Counted from the first letter of the stretch, positions 13,001-25,213 are shown. The stretch is 64,000 bases of DNA from Basidiobolus meristosporus CBS 931.73 (GCA_002104905.1 MCFE01000477.1:1-64000); one strand, 5' to 3'. Translations and numbers: made by a program. The notes: a model not told the origin generated them from the sequence alone.

Positions 13001-13602
13001 ATTTTATCATAATGCTTGGGAAATTAGGTATATTAGGGTGATTGCTCCATCTCTGTTGACCATATTCTGCCTCAGTCATTCTCCAACTATAATATGACTT
13101 AGTGTTGAGCCACGTGTTCTGTATCAGGAGTATTTTAGATACCTTCCTAGTGAGGTTGAACAGACCTTCTACAGGCCAGAGTCATTTTTATTCTGGCAAA
13201 TACTGAGCACACTCCCCACTTGAAATAATATGGTCCTGCAGGTGGATCAAACTAGGATCAGCCATCAGGATCCTGCAATGAGTCCATCATAATGCCAGCA
13301 GCTTGGAACTTTTGACCATCTTCACAATCATATGATGAGATTGTAGCAGCTTTTTGTTAATTCTACTGCCAATTAAAGTTAATGCATGACAATGTTTGAG
13401 AGGCCTTTTGACAAGATTTGCATGGGAATCTAGTGGCTTTAATGCATTCTACAAGTATTTGAGCAAGGCTGAATGGCCAATACATTCCAATTCCCTTATA
13501 ATACAAGGAACTTGACTATGTTTGGATGGCCTGATTGCAAACCTTTGCTGGCAGCATAATGGTGGTACAGTGGCCTATAGCTAGTTCTGCATAGTGCTAT
13601 TG
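10047..13602. other. AT-rich, CpG-poor interval without a supported gene
   Basis: No frame longer than about 140 codons and none with a recognisable motif. About 10,235-10,480 repeats at 32,616-32,800. Part of it (near 10,240-10,300) also appears in reverse orientation near 14,100. The rest is probably old transposon sequence that I could not assign. Confidence 0.6.
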
Positions 13603-13972
13603 TGCTATCATATACCACTTAAATGTTTGAGTTAGATTAGTTTTTAGGCATATCAATTAGCTATATGTTTAGCCTATCAGTATATCAGTGATATCTATCA
13701 AATCAGTAGCATTAGTCAGCAAATGAATCAGTAGATTGTTATCAGACAGCTATAGATATATATTAAGCAGGATTTTACTGGGTGATGATGATGTAATCAA
13801 ATGAGTCATGAGCCACAACCTATGTTAGGAAATACAATTAGTCAGCAATTGATCTGGCAAAATATATGTAAGGAGCTGCTGGGAGCTCAATAAAAATCAG
13901 CTCAAATTTGGTGAATACAATACTAGCTTAACTCCCTCTTCCTCTACAACTCTTTTACCAAGACTTGTAACA
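13603..13972 (+). repeat. Solo LTR of the Ty3-type family
   Basis: This 370-bp copy of the LTR at 4,036 is visibly more diverged. It is flanked by ATTG on both sides (13,599-13,602 and 13,973-13,976). The perfect 4-bp target duplication shows that the family makes 4-bp duplications and that this is a clean solo LTR left by LTR-LTR recombination. Confidence 0.9.
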
Positions 13973-14400
13973 ATTGTACCAATGTACCAAATGATATTTT
14001 TGTTTTCTTCTCCCCTTGCACTATTTATATATTCCACTGTAGGATGGCCCAACTTCATTTGCTATCCCACTACCCACTTGGGGATTCCATTTATAGTTTG
14101 AATCAAAAAAAAATATGGCCTTCTGCTTACTAACCTCTGCATACCTGCATACCCACTGCATTTGACACATTGCTATTACCTCAAGTCTATGGCTTTTTAG
14201 CTTGGTACTTGCATAGCTGCTATATGCCTTATATTACCAGTAACATTCATATCTTGCAAACATATGCTTTGCTGTCAACACTTTGCCATGAACAACTCAT
14301 GAATACCAGCTAAGAGTTTCTTATTGTTTAGCCAATATATTCCCTCTCCCTGCTGAAATCCATTCCCCATTTTGGGTGTGCTCTGTCACTTGATTGTGTA
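13973..14400. other. Interval without a gene; shares repeat with 10.2 kb
   Basis: The stretch near 14,090-14,150 is the reverse complement of about 10,235-10,300. Nothing else is recognised. Confidence 0.5.
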
Positions 14401-14402
14401 AA

Positions 14403-15272
14403 TTACATATTGAATGGTATAAAAACTGTCTTGTGACCAAGAGAAACCTGGCACACTTGGGCAAATTTGTGCTTATAAAAATTTGTTGCTTGTTTGTTCA
14501 AATTCATAAAAATCACATTTGTGATGGACTTGAAGGTAATAGTCTTGATGAGATTGGTATATGGTAGTACCTGCCACTTGGCTTGTCTTCCTATCACTCC
14601 ACTCATCTGCTCCATAGGAAATTCCTAAAAGGCCAAGCAAGGCCCAATATTTCCAGACACCAAGTAAGGTGGAGTAGAGAATAATAATGTGTGTGTTTTA
14701 TAGGTGAATCTCTGGGATCTTGCACATTCAACAGCAATACCAACCATTGTGTCACAAATAGCCAGCTATCTTGCTGATGGCTGGGGTATCTTCAATGCAG
14801 ATAATAATATACACTTTGATATGATAGCTGTTGGGTAGGATACCACTGGAAAGCATACAACATTCATCCAGCAATGGATACCAGTAGCTGTCCAGTTTGG
14901 ACTGTATTTAGGCTCAGCTACTTGTGAGACTACTTTCAGATTACTGCTCTGATACATAGGATAGGCAGCAGATTCAAGTTGATGAGAATTAGTGCCCAGC
15001 AGGACTTGCAGGTAAATTACTTGCTTAATTAGAGTCCATCCAGTGTTAATGCAGAGGCATGATCATACATATCTTCAAAGTAGCCCTTGTTTGTTAGTTG
15101 CTCATATTGTTTGCCATCAAATGTATCAAAAATGCTTGCACCTGATTAATACTGAGTGTAGTACTTTCTAACTTCACAATCTTTGTTGGACTGCATGAGC
15201 TTCTTTAAACAGGGTATCACTGGAATATACTTGCAATGGAAATAGTGTTTTCCCCCTATGCTGGTGGATTCT
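14403..15272 (-). pseudogene. Tnp2-like transposase relic, 3' part (copy b)
   Basis: Short minus-strand frames match copy c. About 14,403-14,615 corresponds to the segment at 19,613-19,804 (MEQM block). 14,766-14,957 corresponds to the segment ending LEIPQPSAR near 20,480-20,560. 15,146-15,272 corresponds to the segment with GGKH and YIPVIP near 20,930-20,990. The frames are short and broken. Confidence 0.5.
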
Positions 15273-16403
15273 TGCTTTGAAGAACAAATAATCCAGACCC
15301 TGACAAGCAATCCACCCAAGAAAGTTATTTCATACAGAACACGCAGTAGCCAACACATCTTTTGAACTACAGCTCATTTGAAGTAGTACTTAAGGAGTTA
15401 TGACCAAAAGAGTCCCATTATTATATAAACTAGGTCTCTATTGCTAGGACTACTATGGTGACTTTGATTGTGTGTGAATTTTGAGCCAGCCAAGTCATAT
15501 CATGTGATATTCTCACAGGTGCTGCGCCTATGTCCAATCTGCGCCACTGCAAAATTTTAGCTTTGTATCATGTGTATTACTTGCGCAATTGCCCAAAACC
15601 TTTGATCCTTCAGATGTTTCATATATATGACTTCCCCAGCTGAAAAGTAAAAAGAGAGCCTCTCTTTCCAGAATCTCCACACGTCAATTACAAGTTTAAA
15701 GGTTATAAGACTTCCCCTACACCACTTGCACTGCTGAGTATTCTGACTTTGATTGGTACTACATCAGTAAAGAGACTGCAAGCTTACTATGAAATCCAAT
15801 ATAAGCATCCTTACTTAAAGAACTACCACTCTTCTATTGGAAAGTCCTCTCTAAAGCAGACCCCTGTACTCTAAAGACATTCCTTTAGACACCCCCTTAG
15901 ATACCCCTTTAAGAAACCCCTTTACTCTAAAGAAACTCCCTTACTCTAAAGAAGCCCCTTTAGGCACCCCTTGAGTGTAAAGTCCACTTCAGAGGCCACC
16001 ACAAGAAGCCCCTTTACTCTAAAGACATCCCTTTAGGTCAAAAGACCCCTTTAGAGACTTCTACAACACACCCCTTTAGGTTAATAGGGAGTTCAGAATA
16101 TCCATATTAGGACATATTTTATTGGAAAGGAAAGTGACTTTCAAATAAGGAAAAGCCACTATAAAAGTAAATAAGCCCATTAGTTGACAGAAGATCAGAA
16201 CACTGCTGTAGAAGTGAGAAACACTGCCTATAGTATATTTTGAGCCTAAGATTGAGGATATTAGTGATAGTTATATCTTCTATTGGTATATCAAACTCCC
16301 AATAAGTTATTTCAGTATTAGCATACTGGAAGTTGTGGTGTATAGTTGATTAGCCTCTACATTGTAGAACAAGCCCCAAACTAATCATTATACAACACAA
16401 CAA
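15273..16403 (-). repeat. About 1.1-kb inverted arm, left
   Basis: This block is the diverged reverse complement of 17,748-18,811. Ends approximate TGCTTTGAAG and CAACACAACA. Within it, 15,850-16,085 is a run of short units around CCCCTTTACTCTAAAG. It may be a solo LTR or other insertion, since TG...CA ends are possible, but no target duplication was established. Confidence 0.65.
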
Positions 16404-16462
16404 CTCATGTGAATTTAATACAGTCTTGTATTTGAGACATTGCACCTGCATGAATATAAAAT

Positions 16463-16760
16463 TCAATGATGACCTGCCATAGTAAACATCAAAAATAAAG
16501 TTATGGCACCAAATACACACATATATGTTGCACTATTTCCCCTTTGGTTAGGCTCACTTTGAAATATATGCCACAAAAAAATAAAGCAAAGTTGTCTGGT
16601 TCCCAACCAAACCCACCGCTGATGGCAGCAGAAGTATGGCTGGATAACCACTTGCTTTGACATTCAGTGCAACAAGCAGTGCTACATCCAAAAAAGACCA
16701 TGTTGACACTGTGCCTACTGAAGGTAATAATGCAGACTCCTCAGGCTCTCAGTTAAGTAG
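16463..16760 (-). pseudogene. Tnp2-like transposase relic, 5' part (copy b)
   Basis: A pair of short minus-strand frames matches copy c at 21,830-22,150, including the WEPDN/WEPNN-type block. The same segment is on the plus strand in copy a at 1,249-1,480. It is separated from the 3' part by the left 1.1-kb arm. Confidence 0.45.
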
Positions 16761-16903
16761 GTAACTAAGAACCTCTGTGGAGCCACAAGCTGACCATTAT
16801 GCTCAGCAGATGAGAATGTAGCAAATGCAGTACCCTTGGTTGAAGACCAGCAAGCAGCCATCATAATATCACCACCACCCATATTAGCAAGTATGTTGTC
16901 AGC

Positions 16904-17740
16904 TCATACCAAAACATAAATGCAACAATTAGGTGCATTGGCTGATAGGATAGATGCAATGGCCCACAAAAATCTGGAAATAGTCCAGAAACAGGATGAG
17001 CAGATAATATGCGTAGAGCAAGCAATATCCCAGGTAGAGAAAGCAGTATCTTTGCTGCAAAGAAGGAACTCAAGTAGCTCAATGTCACAGCCAAGAATTG
17101 AGCCATTTCCCAATGTAACAGCATAGGAACACCATATGGTCTTTGAAGCACAACAACAGTGCCCAAAGATAAAGCCTGCAGAAAAACCTACCACAGTGTG
17201 GGAGGGATACATTGTGGTGTTTATACCAAAGCCTAAAATCAAAAGATATTGAAGATCTGTGAAGCTGTTGAGTGCAATAATGATGAGTGGGCTAATATTC
17301 AAGAGACTGTCAGAAGTCTAGCACACCATCACGTTAAGCCCAGCATACTATGGGACCATCAGTAACTCACAACCAAGCAGAATGGACTTGACTTGTTCCA
17401 TGAACAATATCTTAGATTTAAACTGGCAAACAGATTTTGGGCCTGCATTGGTATGCTAAGAAAATATCTCAAGAATAGCAGAAGCTATCAAGGACAGGAA
17501 GAACAAGGGTGCCATGGCTAAAATCCAGCAGCATCCTCAAGAGCCTGTTGCAAGCAGGGCTTAAAGCTCCAGACAAGTATCAAAGAGATGTCAGGTAGCT
17601 GGAAGAGTGCCCATTAGGCACAAGCAGGCAGGCACAGATGCACCTGCATAAGATTAATCAAGGAAAGAGTGTGTTAGCACTCAAGAAGCACTTGGTAAAG
17701 AAGTAGGTGAAGGACCTGGCAGTGATAAAGGAAAAGGTAA
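16904..17740 (+). pseudogene. Gene A relic with coiled-coil segment (copy b)
   Basis: Positions 16,920-17,126 encode 68 residues with heptad-like spacing (LADRIDAMAHKNLEIV, then VEQAISQVEKAVSLL) that suggest a coiled coil. After a break, a segment similar to DEWANIQETVRSLAHH follows near 17,280-17,330. The same order occurs in copy c at 22,250-22,790. It reads divergently from the transposase relic. Function is unknown. Longer minus-strand frames over the same bases (16,861-17,302) are probably shadows. Confidence 0.45.
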
Positions 17741-17747
17741 AACAAAT

Positions 17748-18811
17748 TGTTGTGTTGTATTATGATTAATTTGGGGCTTGTTCCACAATGTAGAGGCTGA
17801 TCAGCTATATGCAACAACTTCCAGAATGTTAGTACAGAAATAGTTTATTGGGAGTTTGATATACCAATAGAAGATAAAACTTTCACTAATATCCTCATCT
17901 TAGTGCATAATATACTATAGGCAGTGATTCTCACTTCTACAGCAGTGATCTGATCTTCTGTCAACTGTTGGGCTTATTTACCTTCATAGTTGCTTTTCCT
18001 TTTTTGGAAGTCAAGTTCCCTTCTGAGAAAATATTTCCTGATATGGAAATTCTGACCTACCCTTTAACCTAAAGAGGTGTGCTGTGGAAGTCTCTAAAGG
18101 GGTCTTTTAAGTAAAGGGGCTTCTTGAAGTGGTCTCTAAAGTGAACCTTACACTTAAGGGGTGCCTAAAGGGGCTATTTTAGAGTAAAGGGTTTCTCAAA
18201 GGGGTCTCCAAAGGGGTCTTAGAGCAAAGGGGTCTCTTAGAGAGTACTTTTCTGACAGAAAGGTGGCAGTTTTTTTGGAGAACTTAGATTGGATTCTTGT
18301 GAGCTTTGCAGTCTATTTACTGATGTAGTACTGATCAAAGTCAGAATACTCAACTGTGCAAGTGATGCAGGGGAAGTCTTATAACCTTTAAACTTGTAAT
18401 CATAGTGTGGAGATTCTGGAATGAGAGACTCTCCTTTATTTTTCAGTTGGGGAGGTCATATATATGAAAATTCTGAAGGATCAAAGCTTTTGGGCAGTTG
18501 CCCAAGCAATACATATGATACAAAGCTAAAATTTTGCATTGGTGCAGATTGAACATAGGCACAGCACCTGTGAGAACTTCACATGATTTGATTGGCTGGT
18601 TCAGAAGTTACACACAGTCAAAGTCACCACAGTAATTCTAGCAATAGAGGCCTAGTATACATGATAATTGGACTCTTTTGATAATAACTACTTAAGTACT
18701 GCTTCAAATGGGCTGTAATACAAAACATAAGTCGGCTACTGAGTGTTATGCATGACATAATATTCTTGGGTGGATTTCCTATCAGGGTCTAGAGAATATG
18801 TCCTTCAAAGC
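17748..18811 (+). repeat. About 1.1-kb inverted arm, right
   Basis: Reverse-complement partner of 15,273-16,403, with the same internal run of CTTTAGAGTAAAGGGG-type units (about 18,060-18,250). Compared with copy c, it interrupts gene A after the block that ends near 17,740. The homology resumes near 18,950. The arms share sequence up to TTCAAAGC and diverge immediately beyond. Confidence 0.65.
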
Positions 18812-18939
18812 TGGAAATCTTGAATATGTTAATTGTGTGTTACAATTGCAAAAAGCAAATTAGAGGAATGAGTGCAATATTGGTTTTGGGATATATAGTA
18901 ATGGAATACATTCCATTATCACAGAATAATGCCTACCCA

Positions 18940-19560
18940 AGGCTGAGACAGGGAAGAATGCAAAAAAACTGCAGTTCTTGGCAATTAATGCCACAAGCCC
19001 ACAGCAGACTGAATCCTGTTATACCCAAGAAGAATTACCAACAAGAAAACAGCTATTTTAGCAAGAATTGGAAGGGTAGCCAGTTGAGCTACACTCCAGC
19101 AAGGTAGATGAGTTTACAGAAAAACAATTTGTCTACTACAGCCTCCATATCCTCCATTGTTGACAGAGTGGAGTTCCCACTGACAGACAAGGCTACAATG
19201 TCAAGAACTCAAAAGACTATCACAGTGCCTGAGGGGTTGGAATTAATGATAGTGTAGTGTATACGGACTTTTATAGGTCAATACAATTGGCAATAGAGGT
19301 ACAACTGAAGTTTCAATGGAAATAAATCAATTTGTATGCTTGAAAAGTAAGAGAAACAATTGAGTCAGGAAATAAGGAGTGTGCAAAAGAGGCAATTGCC
19401 AATCAATGCATACAAATGTAGAAGGTGATACAGTGTCTGGGATCAGAAAGTGAGCAAATTGGCAGGGAACCAATTAAAAGCCACTTATATATAGTTGTGA
19501 TGAAAAATTTTGACTGTGTTTTTTGTAAAATCTGGCATGCAATTATTTTTCAACAGTCTC
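18940..19560 (+). pseudogene. Gene A relic, 3' part (copy b)
   Basis: Homology to copy c (23,120-23,430 and the sequence after the foldback at 24,510) resumes here, including the stretch with TASMSSIVD-like coding in copy c. Frames are broken and no function is assigned. Confidence 0.4.
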
Positions 19561-19649
19561 TGGATGGTGTCCTGACAGGATCAGTACCTCTTAGTCACAG
19601 GACTTTAGATTTTTAATGTCCTTTTGATAGGATCATTACAATGATTCTC

Positions 19650-22152
19650 ATAGGGCATGGTAGTACTGGCAACTTGACTTGTTCTCCCATCTCCCCACAC
19701 ATCTGCTCCATAGGAAACTCCCAAAAGGTGAAGCAAGGTCCAATATGCTCAATACACCAAGCAAGATGAAGTAGCCAAGGGATACAGTGGCAGCAGTGAT
19801 CCATGCATTCAGCTTTATGTTTTTATTATAGCCCCTCAAGTCCCATTGCAAACTTTGGCACAAAAGCTGTATATGGGTTAAGATAACATTGGTGATTGGC
19901 TTCTAGAGAAATATTCCTACAATATCCACATAAGGCTCCCAATGCTTCCAATATACTCTGGGTAGGAAAGGCTTCAGAAGGCCACTTGAATAAGTACATT
20001 TCCAATACATCCAGTACTTGCACTTGTATTGTTACATGTGCATATGAATGTTGATAGGAGCCTGTGATAGGTACTTAGGGTAGCGGATGCCCTGTAATAT
20101 CTTGCCAATTCTTTCAAGTTTCTCCAGCATCTCAAAGGGTACATTTAGCTTGAAATGCCGCATTTACAACTTGGTCAGTAGTATAGGGATATTGTTGAAA
20201 AGGAAATATATTGCTCCCAGTGGAAAGCTGTTCCTCTAATAGACACCCACTATCTTCAGTATTTCCAGTTTCCAGTTAACTACAAATCCCTGGCTGATAG
20301 CTTATAGCTAGCTAACTTTGCTGCAATTGCTTGCTGACTTCTGTACATTCTCTCCACTGAAAGAAGATCTTGTTAGTGTTGGTACTTGGATGATAATAAT
20401 GTGTGCGAGTTATGCAGTAAGTCCCTGGATCTCACACATCCAACAGCAATACCATTCATTGTGCCCAGAAAAGCTAGCTATCTTGCTGATGGCTGTGGTA
20501 TCTCCAATGCAGAAAATAATATGCGCTTTTCATGACAGCCATTTACTGTTATCCAGCTGGAAAGCATATAAAATTTATTCAGCAATGGATACAGGTAGCT
20601 ATTGAGGTTGGATGGCAATTTTGGCTCAGGTAGCAGTAAGACTACCATCAGATTTCTGCTCTAATACTGTAAGACTGGTGGCAAATTCATGTTGATGAGA
20701 ATCAGTGCACAGCAGGATTTGCTGGTAGAGTACTTGTTTAATGAGAATCCATCAAGTGCCAAGGTAAAGGCATGGTCATACATACCTTCAAAGTAGCCAT
20801 TACTTCTGAGCTGTTTGTAAAGTTTGCCGTCAAATATGTTGAATAGGTTTGCACTTAATTGATACTGAATGCAGTACTTTATAGCTTCACAATATTTGCT
20901 GGACTACATGAGCTTCTTTAGATTGGGTATGACTGGAATATATCCAGAGCAAGAACAATGTTTTCCCCCAATGGTTGTGGATTCCTGACAAGCTGGTCCC
21001 CTTGCAAAAGTGGCACTTACTGATGTGAATGCCATTCAGGTATTAGCACATGCTGGTATCAGGACAGTCTTTGGGTCATATGTTGCCAGCCTCATGATGG
21101 TTGTCCATTTATACCATGTACATGGTAAGTTGCATCCCAGGATGATTTTGACAAGAAGTATTAGTAAGTCCTCAAAGCCCTCATTACTGATATTAGTAGA
21201 ACCACACCACTTCTCTAGCCACAACATCACATCATTCACCAGTAGATGGATTACTGGGCTCACTTGACTCCATAAAGTTTCCTTGGCATTTTTTTCAATG
21301 GGCGTTGCTTCATTGCATAATGGGATCTTGCCAGGCTCATGCAGGGTACTCTTCTTAGGGCAGATAGGCTCACAATCCATCAGTGAGCCTGCTTCTTCAT
21401 AGCTGTCACTCTGTGTGCCAAATTTAGATGGCTGGAGTGAGCCAAGAGGTGTCACAAACTCACCTGACTCAGTTTGTGCAAGGTGACAAGTGCTGCTAGG
21501 TGACATTATTGAGGTATTAATTGGCCAGCACAATATTGTTAGTACAGTGGTGGCTGGTGAATGCTCAAATATGACTTGTGTAGCAAAACACTGGCTGTGA
21601 TCCTTGTAATACCTGCTACACTGTTTGCATGCTTCATGGTTGAGAGGCTTGCTACAATAGCCACATGGTCTTTTTCTTGTCTCTTACAATGATCCATCAA
21701 AGTAGTCTTGCTCATGGGACAAACACTATAACACTCAACAAAGTAATGCTAGTAAATCTGTGTGTCAATATTCATGTGGATATAAGACAGTCTTGTATTT
21801 GAGGCATTGCACCTACATGAATGTAAGATTCAATGATGACCCACCACAGTAAGCATTAAAAATAAAGCTGTGGCACCACATACACATGTATATGTAATAC
21901 CTTTCCCCCTTGGGTTTGACTCACTTGCATATATATGCAGCCAAAAAATAAAGCAAAGTTGTTGGGTTCCCAACCAAACACACAACTGACAGCAGCAGAA
22001 AAACTGCTTGACAATTGCTTGCTTTGACACTCAGTGCAACAAGCAGGGCTACAGCCAAAAAAGGCCTTATGGACAGTGTGCCAGTGAAGGTAACAATGCA
22101 GACTCCTCAGGCTTTCAGTCAAGTAGGCAATTGGGAATCTCTGCTGACCCAC
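19650..22152 (-). pseudogene. Tnp2-like transposase relic (copy c)
   Basis: Conceptual reading of the minus strand from about 20,880 to 20,440 gives, in order: an IFDGKLY segment, LALDGFSLNKY, ILINMNLPP, RNLMVVLLLPEPKLPSNLN, and an ALEIPQPSARYLAFLGTMNG-like stretch. In known Tnp2 proteins the matching blocks are a DGF motif, NLPP, an LIPGPK-type block, then a DFPA-like stretch before a CxxC motif. Upstream, the largest remaining open piece is 165 residues (21,036-21,533). At least one internal stop (after QY, near 20,675) breaks the conserved block, so it is not functional. Confidence 0.6.
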
Positions 22153-22246
22153 AAGCTGCTTGTAATGCTGAGGCGGATGAGAATTGTAACAAAAGCAGTA
22201 CCTTCTGTTGAAGACCTGTAAGTGGTCATCATAATATCACCATCAC

Positions 22247-23700
22247 CTATATTAGAAAGTATGTTGTAAGCTCATACTGATGCATTGATGAGGCAATTAG
22301 GTGCAGTGACTGATAGGATAGATGCAATGGCCCAGAGAAATCAGGAAATAGTCCAGAAACTGGATGAGTAGATAAAAGGTGTAGAGCAATCAATAGATCA
22401 GGTAGGGAAAGCAATATCTTTGCTGCAAAGAAGGAACTCAAGTAGCTCAATGTCACAGCCAAGAATTGAGTTATTTCACAATGTGACAGCATAGAAACAC
22501 TGCACAGTCTTTGAGGCACAACAGCAGTACCCAATGATAAAACCCACAGAAAACGTATTGCTGCATGGGAGGGAGAAAATGTAGTGTTTATGCAAAGCCT
22601 AAAAATCAAAAGACATTAAAGATCTGTAAAACTGGGGACTGCAATGATGAAGAGTGCACTAATTTTCAAGAGGATGTAAGAAGTCTAGCACACCAACACC
22701 TTAAGGCCAGCATACCATGGGACCATCAGGAACTGAAGGCCAAGCAGAATCCACTTGACTTGCTCCATAAGCATTATTGGGGATTAAAATGAGCAAACTG
22801 AGTTTGGGTCAGCATTGGTTTGCCAAGGAAGTATCTCAAGAATAGCTGAAACTTTCAAAGGCAGAAGATCCAGGGATCAATGGCTAAAAACCAGCAGTTT
22901 CCTCAAGAGCCTGTTATAAGCAGGGCCAAAAGTTCCAAACAAACATCAAAGAGACATCAGATAGCTGGAAGAGTGCCAATAAGGGAAAAGCAGGCAGACA
23001 TAGATGCAGCAGGACAATATTTACCAAGGGCCAAGTGCAGTTCTATTCAAGAAGCACTCAGTCAAAGTAGCAGTGAAGGTCCTGGTGGTGATAAAAGCTA
23101 GCAGCTACCTCAGGAGTGCATCACACCATGGGCTGCAATCTCAATATTAATGCCATAAGCCCACAACAGACTGAATACCATCATAGCCAAGAAGAGTTAC
23201 CAACAAGAAAATAGCTGTTTTCATAATGGTTGGAAGTGCAGCCGGTTGAGCTACACTCCAGTGAGGTGGATGAGTTTGCAGAGAAACAAAATTTGTTTAC
23301 CACAGCCTCCATGTCCTCAATTGTTGACATAGTGGAGATCCCACTGACAGACAAAGTAACAATGTCAAGAACTCAAAAGGTTATCACAATGCCTGCAGTG
23401 GGATTCTGGAACATTCATAGGCACATCAAGAGGTTACAGCATTTCTTCAATAGCAGTGCTCAAGAAAATGCACTTCAATATTGTATGGATTTATTATAAA
23501 GACTGGCAGATGAGGTGCTAGACCTTCCAGTGCTGGCTGAAGACCAGGATGTATGGGAACCAGTGAATGAACAGTAGCATTAAGCTGTAGTGCCCCTGCC
23601 AAAGTTATGGGAACAGAGAGTTGAGGCTGAAGTACCTATTGAATGGTGGATTTTAATGGAGTAACCTGATGAGTGTGGGGTTGGTCTTAATGTTAGTGTA
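22247..23700 (+). pseudogene. Gene A relic (copy c)
   Basis: Open pieces at 22,565-22,792, 22,880-23,101 and 23,230-23,499 are homologous to pieces of copies a and b. They are hydrophilic and Gln/Ser-rich, without a motif I recognise. The consistent divergent placement beside the transposase suggests a second transposon-encoded protein, by analogy with two-protein CACTA elements. That is inference. Confidence 0.45.
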
Positions 23701-23775
23701 GGGTATAGGGGCTTGAATAGATCAATATAATTGGCGATTGAGGCACAACTGAAGTTTCAATGGAAATAAATCAAT

Positions 23776-24509
23776 AGACTTGTTCCGTTGGATAGTGCCA
23801 CATTGAGCCATGAGTGCCAAATGATGCCATAGTGTGCCAGAGTGGTCAAGTGAGCCTATACTTGGCCACAGAGTGTGAAACATAGCTCTGCATCTTCATG
23901 TAAAGCAGCCCCTGTGTTTCACCCATTGCGCAGGAGATAATCCATTTTTTGACCTTTTTTTGTGGATCAATGTAGCTAAGGATGTGTAAGAGCACAGGAG
24001 AGCTGAAGATATGCATCTGGAACTCAATACCCATGGCACTGTGAATCTAGCTCCTGTAGCTTGTATCATGTCACAAAAATGAATGGCACTATCTTGGTCC
24101 ACTGGTACTATCTGGCACTATATTTAAATATTAGCCCTAAAGTAAGATCTATACAAAGCACTTATAGTGCCAGATAGTACCAGTGGACCAAGATAGTGCC
24201 ATTCATTTTTGTGACATGATACAAGCTACAGGAGCTAGATTCAGAGTGCCATGGGTATTGAGTACCAGATGCCTATCTTCAATCTGCTTGTGCTCTAACA
24301 CATCCTGCACAACATTGATCCAAAAAAAAAGGTCAAAAAATGGATTTTCTCCAACACATTGGGTGAAACACAGGGGCCGCTTTGCATGAAGATGCAGAGC
24401 TATGTTTCACACTCTGTGGCCAGGTATAGGCTCACTTGACCTCTCTGGCACACTATGGCATCATTTGGCACTCATGGCTCAATGCGGCACTATCCAACGG
24501 AACAAGTCT
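23776..24509. mobile_element. 734-bp foldback element, copy 1
   Basis: The element is almost one palindrome: arms 23,776-24,122 and 24,163-24,509 (347 bp each) around a 40-bp loop. It starts AGACTTGTTCCG and ends CGGAACAAGTCT. AAT flanks it on both sides (23,773-23,775 and 24,510-24,512), a 3-bp target duplication. The related unoccupied site in copy b at about 19,330 shows a single AAT. Mirror-image reading frames on both strands (for example 23,896-24,102 and 24,183-24,389) result from the palindrome and are not genes. A 3-bp duplication fits PIF/Harbinger- or CACTA-type mobilisation. Confidence 0.9.
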
Positions 24510-24865
24510 AATATGTATGCATGAGAAGTAAGAGAAATGGTTGAGTCAGGAAGTAAGGAGTGCTAAAAAGAGGCAATCACCAATCAATGCACACAAATGT
24601 AGGAGGTGGTAGAGTGTCCAGGATTCAAAAGTGAGAGAGTTTGCAGAGAACAGATCAAAAGCCACTTTTGTATTGTTGTGATGAAATATTTTGATCAAGT
24701 TTTTGTGAAATTTCAGGTGCAATTGTTTTTTGATGGTCTTTGCACAGTATCCTGATGGGATCAATACCTCTTAGTCACAGGACTTAGAATCTGTGACAGC
24801 TTTTTGACAGGATCATCACAATAACTTTTCATAGGGGTCTTCAAGACAAAATACAAGGCTGATGA

Positions 24866-25213
24866 TGTTGTAATATCAATTTGTCACCTAGATACTCATG
24901 CTAGCTTAGTAACATAGATCTTATTCTTTGATTAGCATTCCATCCTGACCAAATTCCTTGTCAGGATTTACCTAAAATATTTTCACTGAATTATCAGGTA
25001 CCCAGATTGTGAACTTTCTCTAAGTTGTCCAAAAGCCCCCAAACTTTGCACACATATTCTTGGGACCTTTCTTGACAAGCTTTACATGCATGTTTACTTT
25101 ACTTTATCATAAAAATAAATACCATACTTTTGAGCAATAAATTTGCAAGCAAATAACATGTAAACTTTGTGGTTCTCAACATCACTTCCAATACTCCTCA
25201 CAATATTGCAACA
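24866..25213 (+). repeat. Solo copia-family LTR inside RT
   Basis: The LTR runs from TGTTGTAATATC to ATTGCAACA, 348 bp, the same family as 28,416-28,764 but more diverged. GATGA precedes and GATGG follows, a 5-bp target duplication with one mismatch. RT coding sequence is found on both sides (AAGGCTGATGA before, GGTACAGTTGAAAG after). Confidence 0.82.

Larger units (their letters stand above)
14400..19645 (-). mobile_element. Tnp2-like DNA transposon relic, copy b
   Basis: Same divergent layout as copies a and c: a transposase-like relic on the minus strand (about 14,400-15,272 and 16,404-16,760) and gene A on the plus strand (about 16,900-17,740 and 18,940-19,560). Relative to copy c it carries two inserted blocks of about 1.1 kb in opposite orientation (15,273-16,403 and 17,748-18,811). 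The left block replaces or interrupts the transposase 5' part, and the right block interrupts gene A. Every frame is broken. Copy c follows head to tail in the same orientation. Confidence 0.6.
19646..24833 (-). mobile_element. Tnp2-like DNA transposon relic, copy c
   Basis: The best-preserved copy. The transposase relic lies on the minus strand (about 22,152 down to 19,650) and gene A on the plus strand (about 22,250-23,700). A 734-bp foldback element is inserted at 23,776. The right end joins copia RT sequence at about 24,834. The divergent two-gene layout agrees with copies a and b. Assignment to a Tnp2 (CACTA-like or related fungal) superfamily comes from the transposase blocks only; termini were not identified. 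Confidence 0.6.

Noticed and set aside
23846-24389. Mirror-image frames on both strands in the foldback elements
   Set aside because: Both frames are produced by one palindrome. There is no motif, and the same happens in copy 2.
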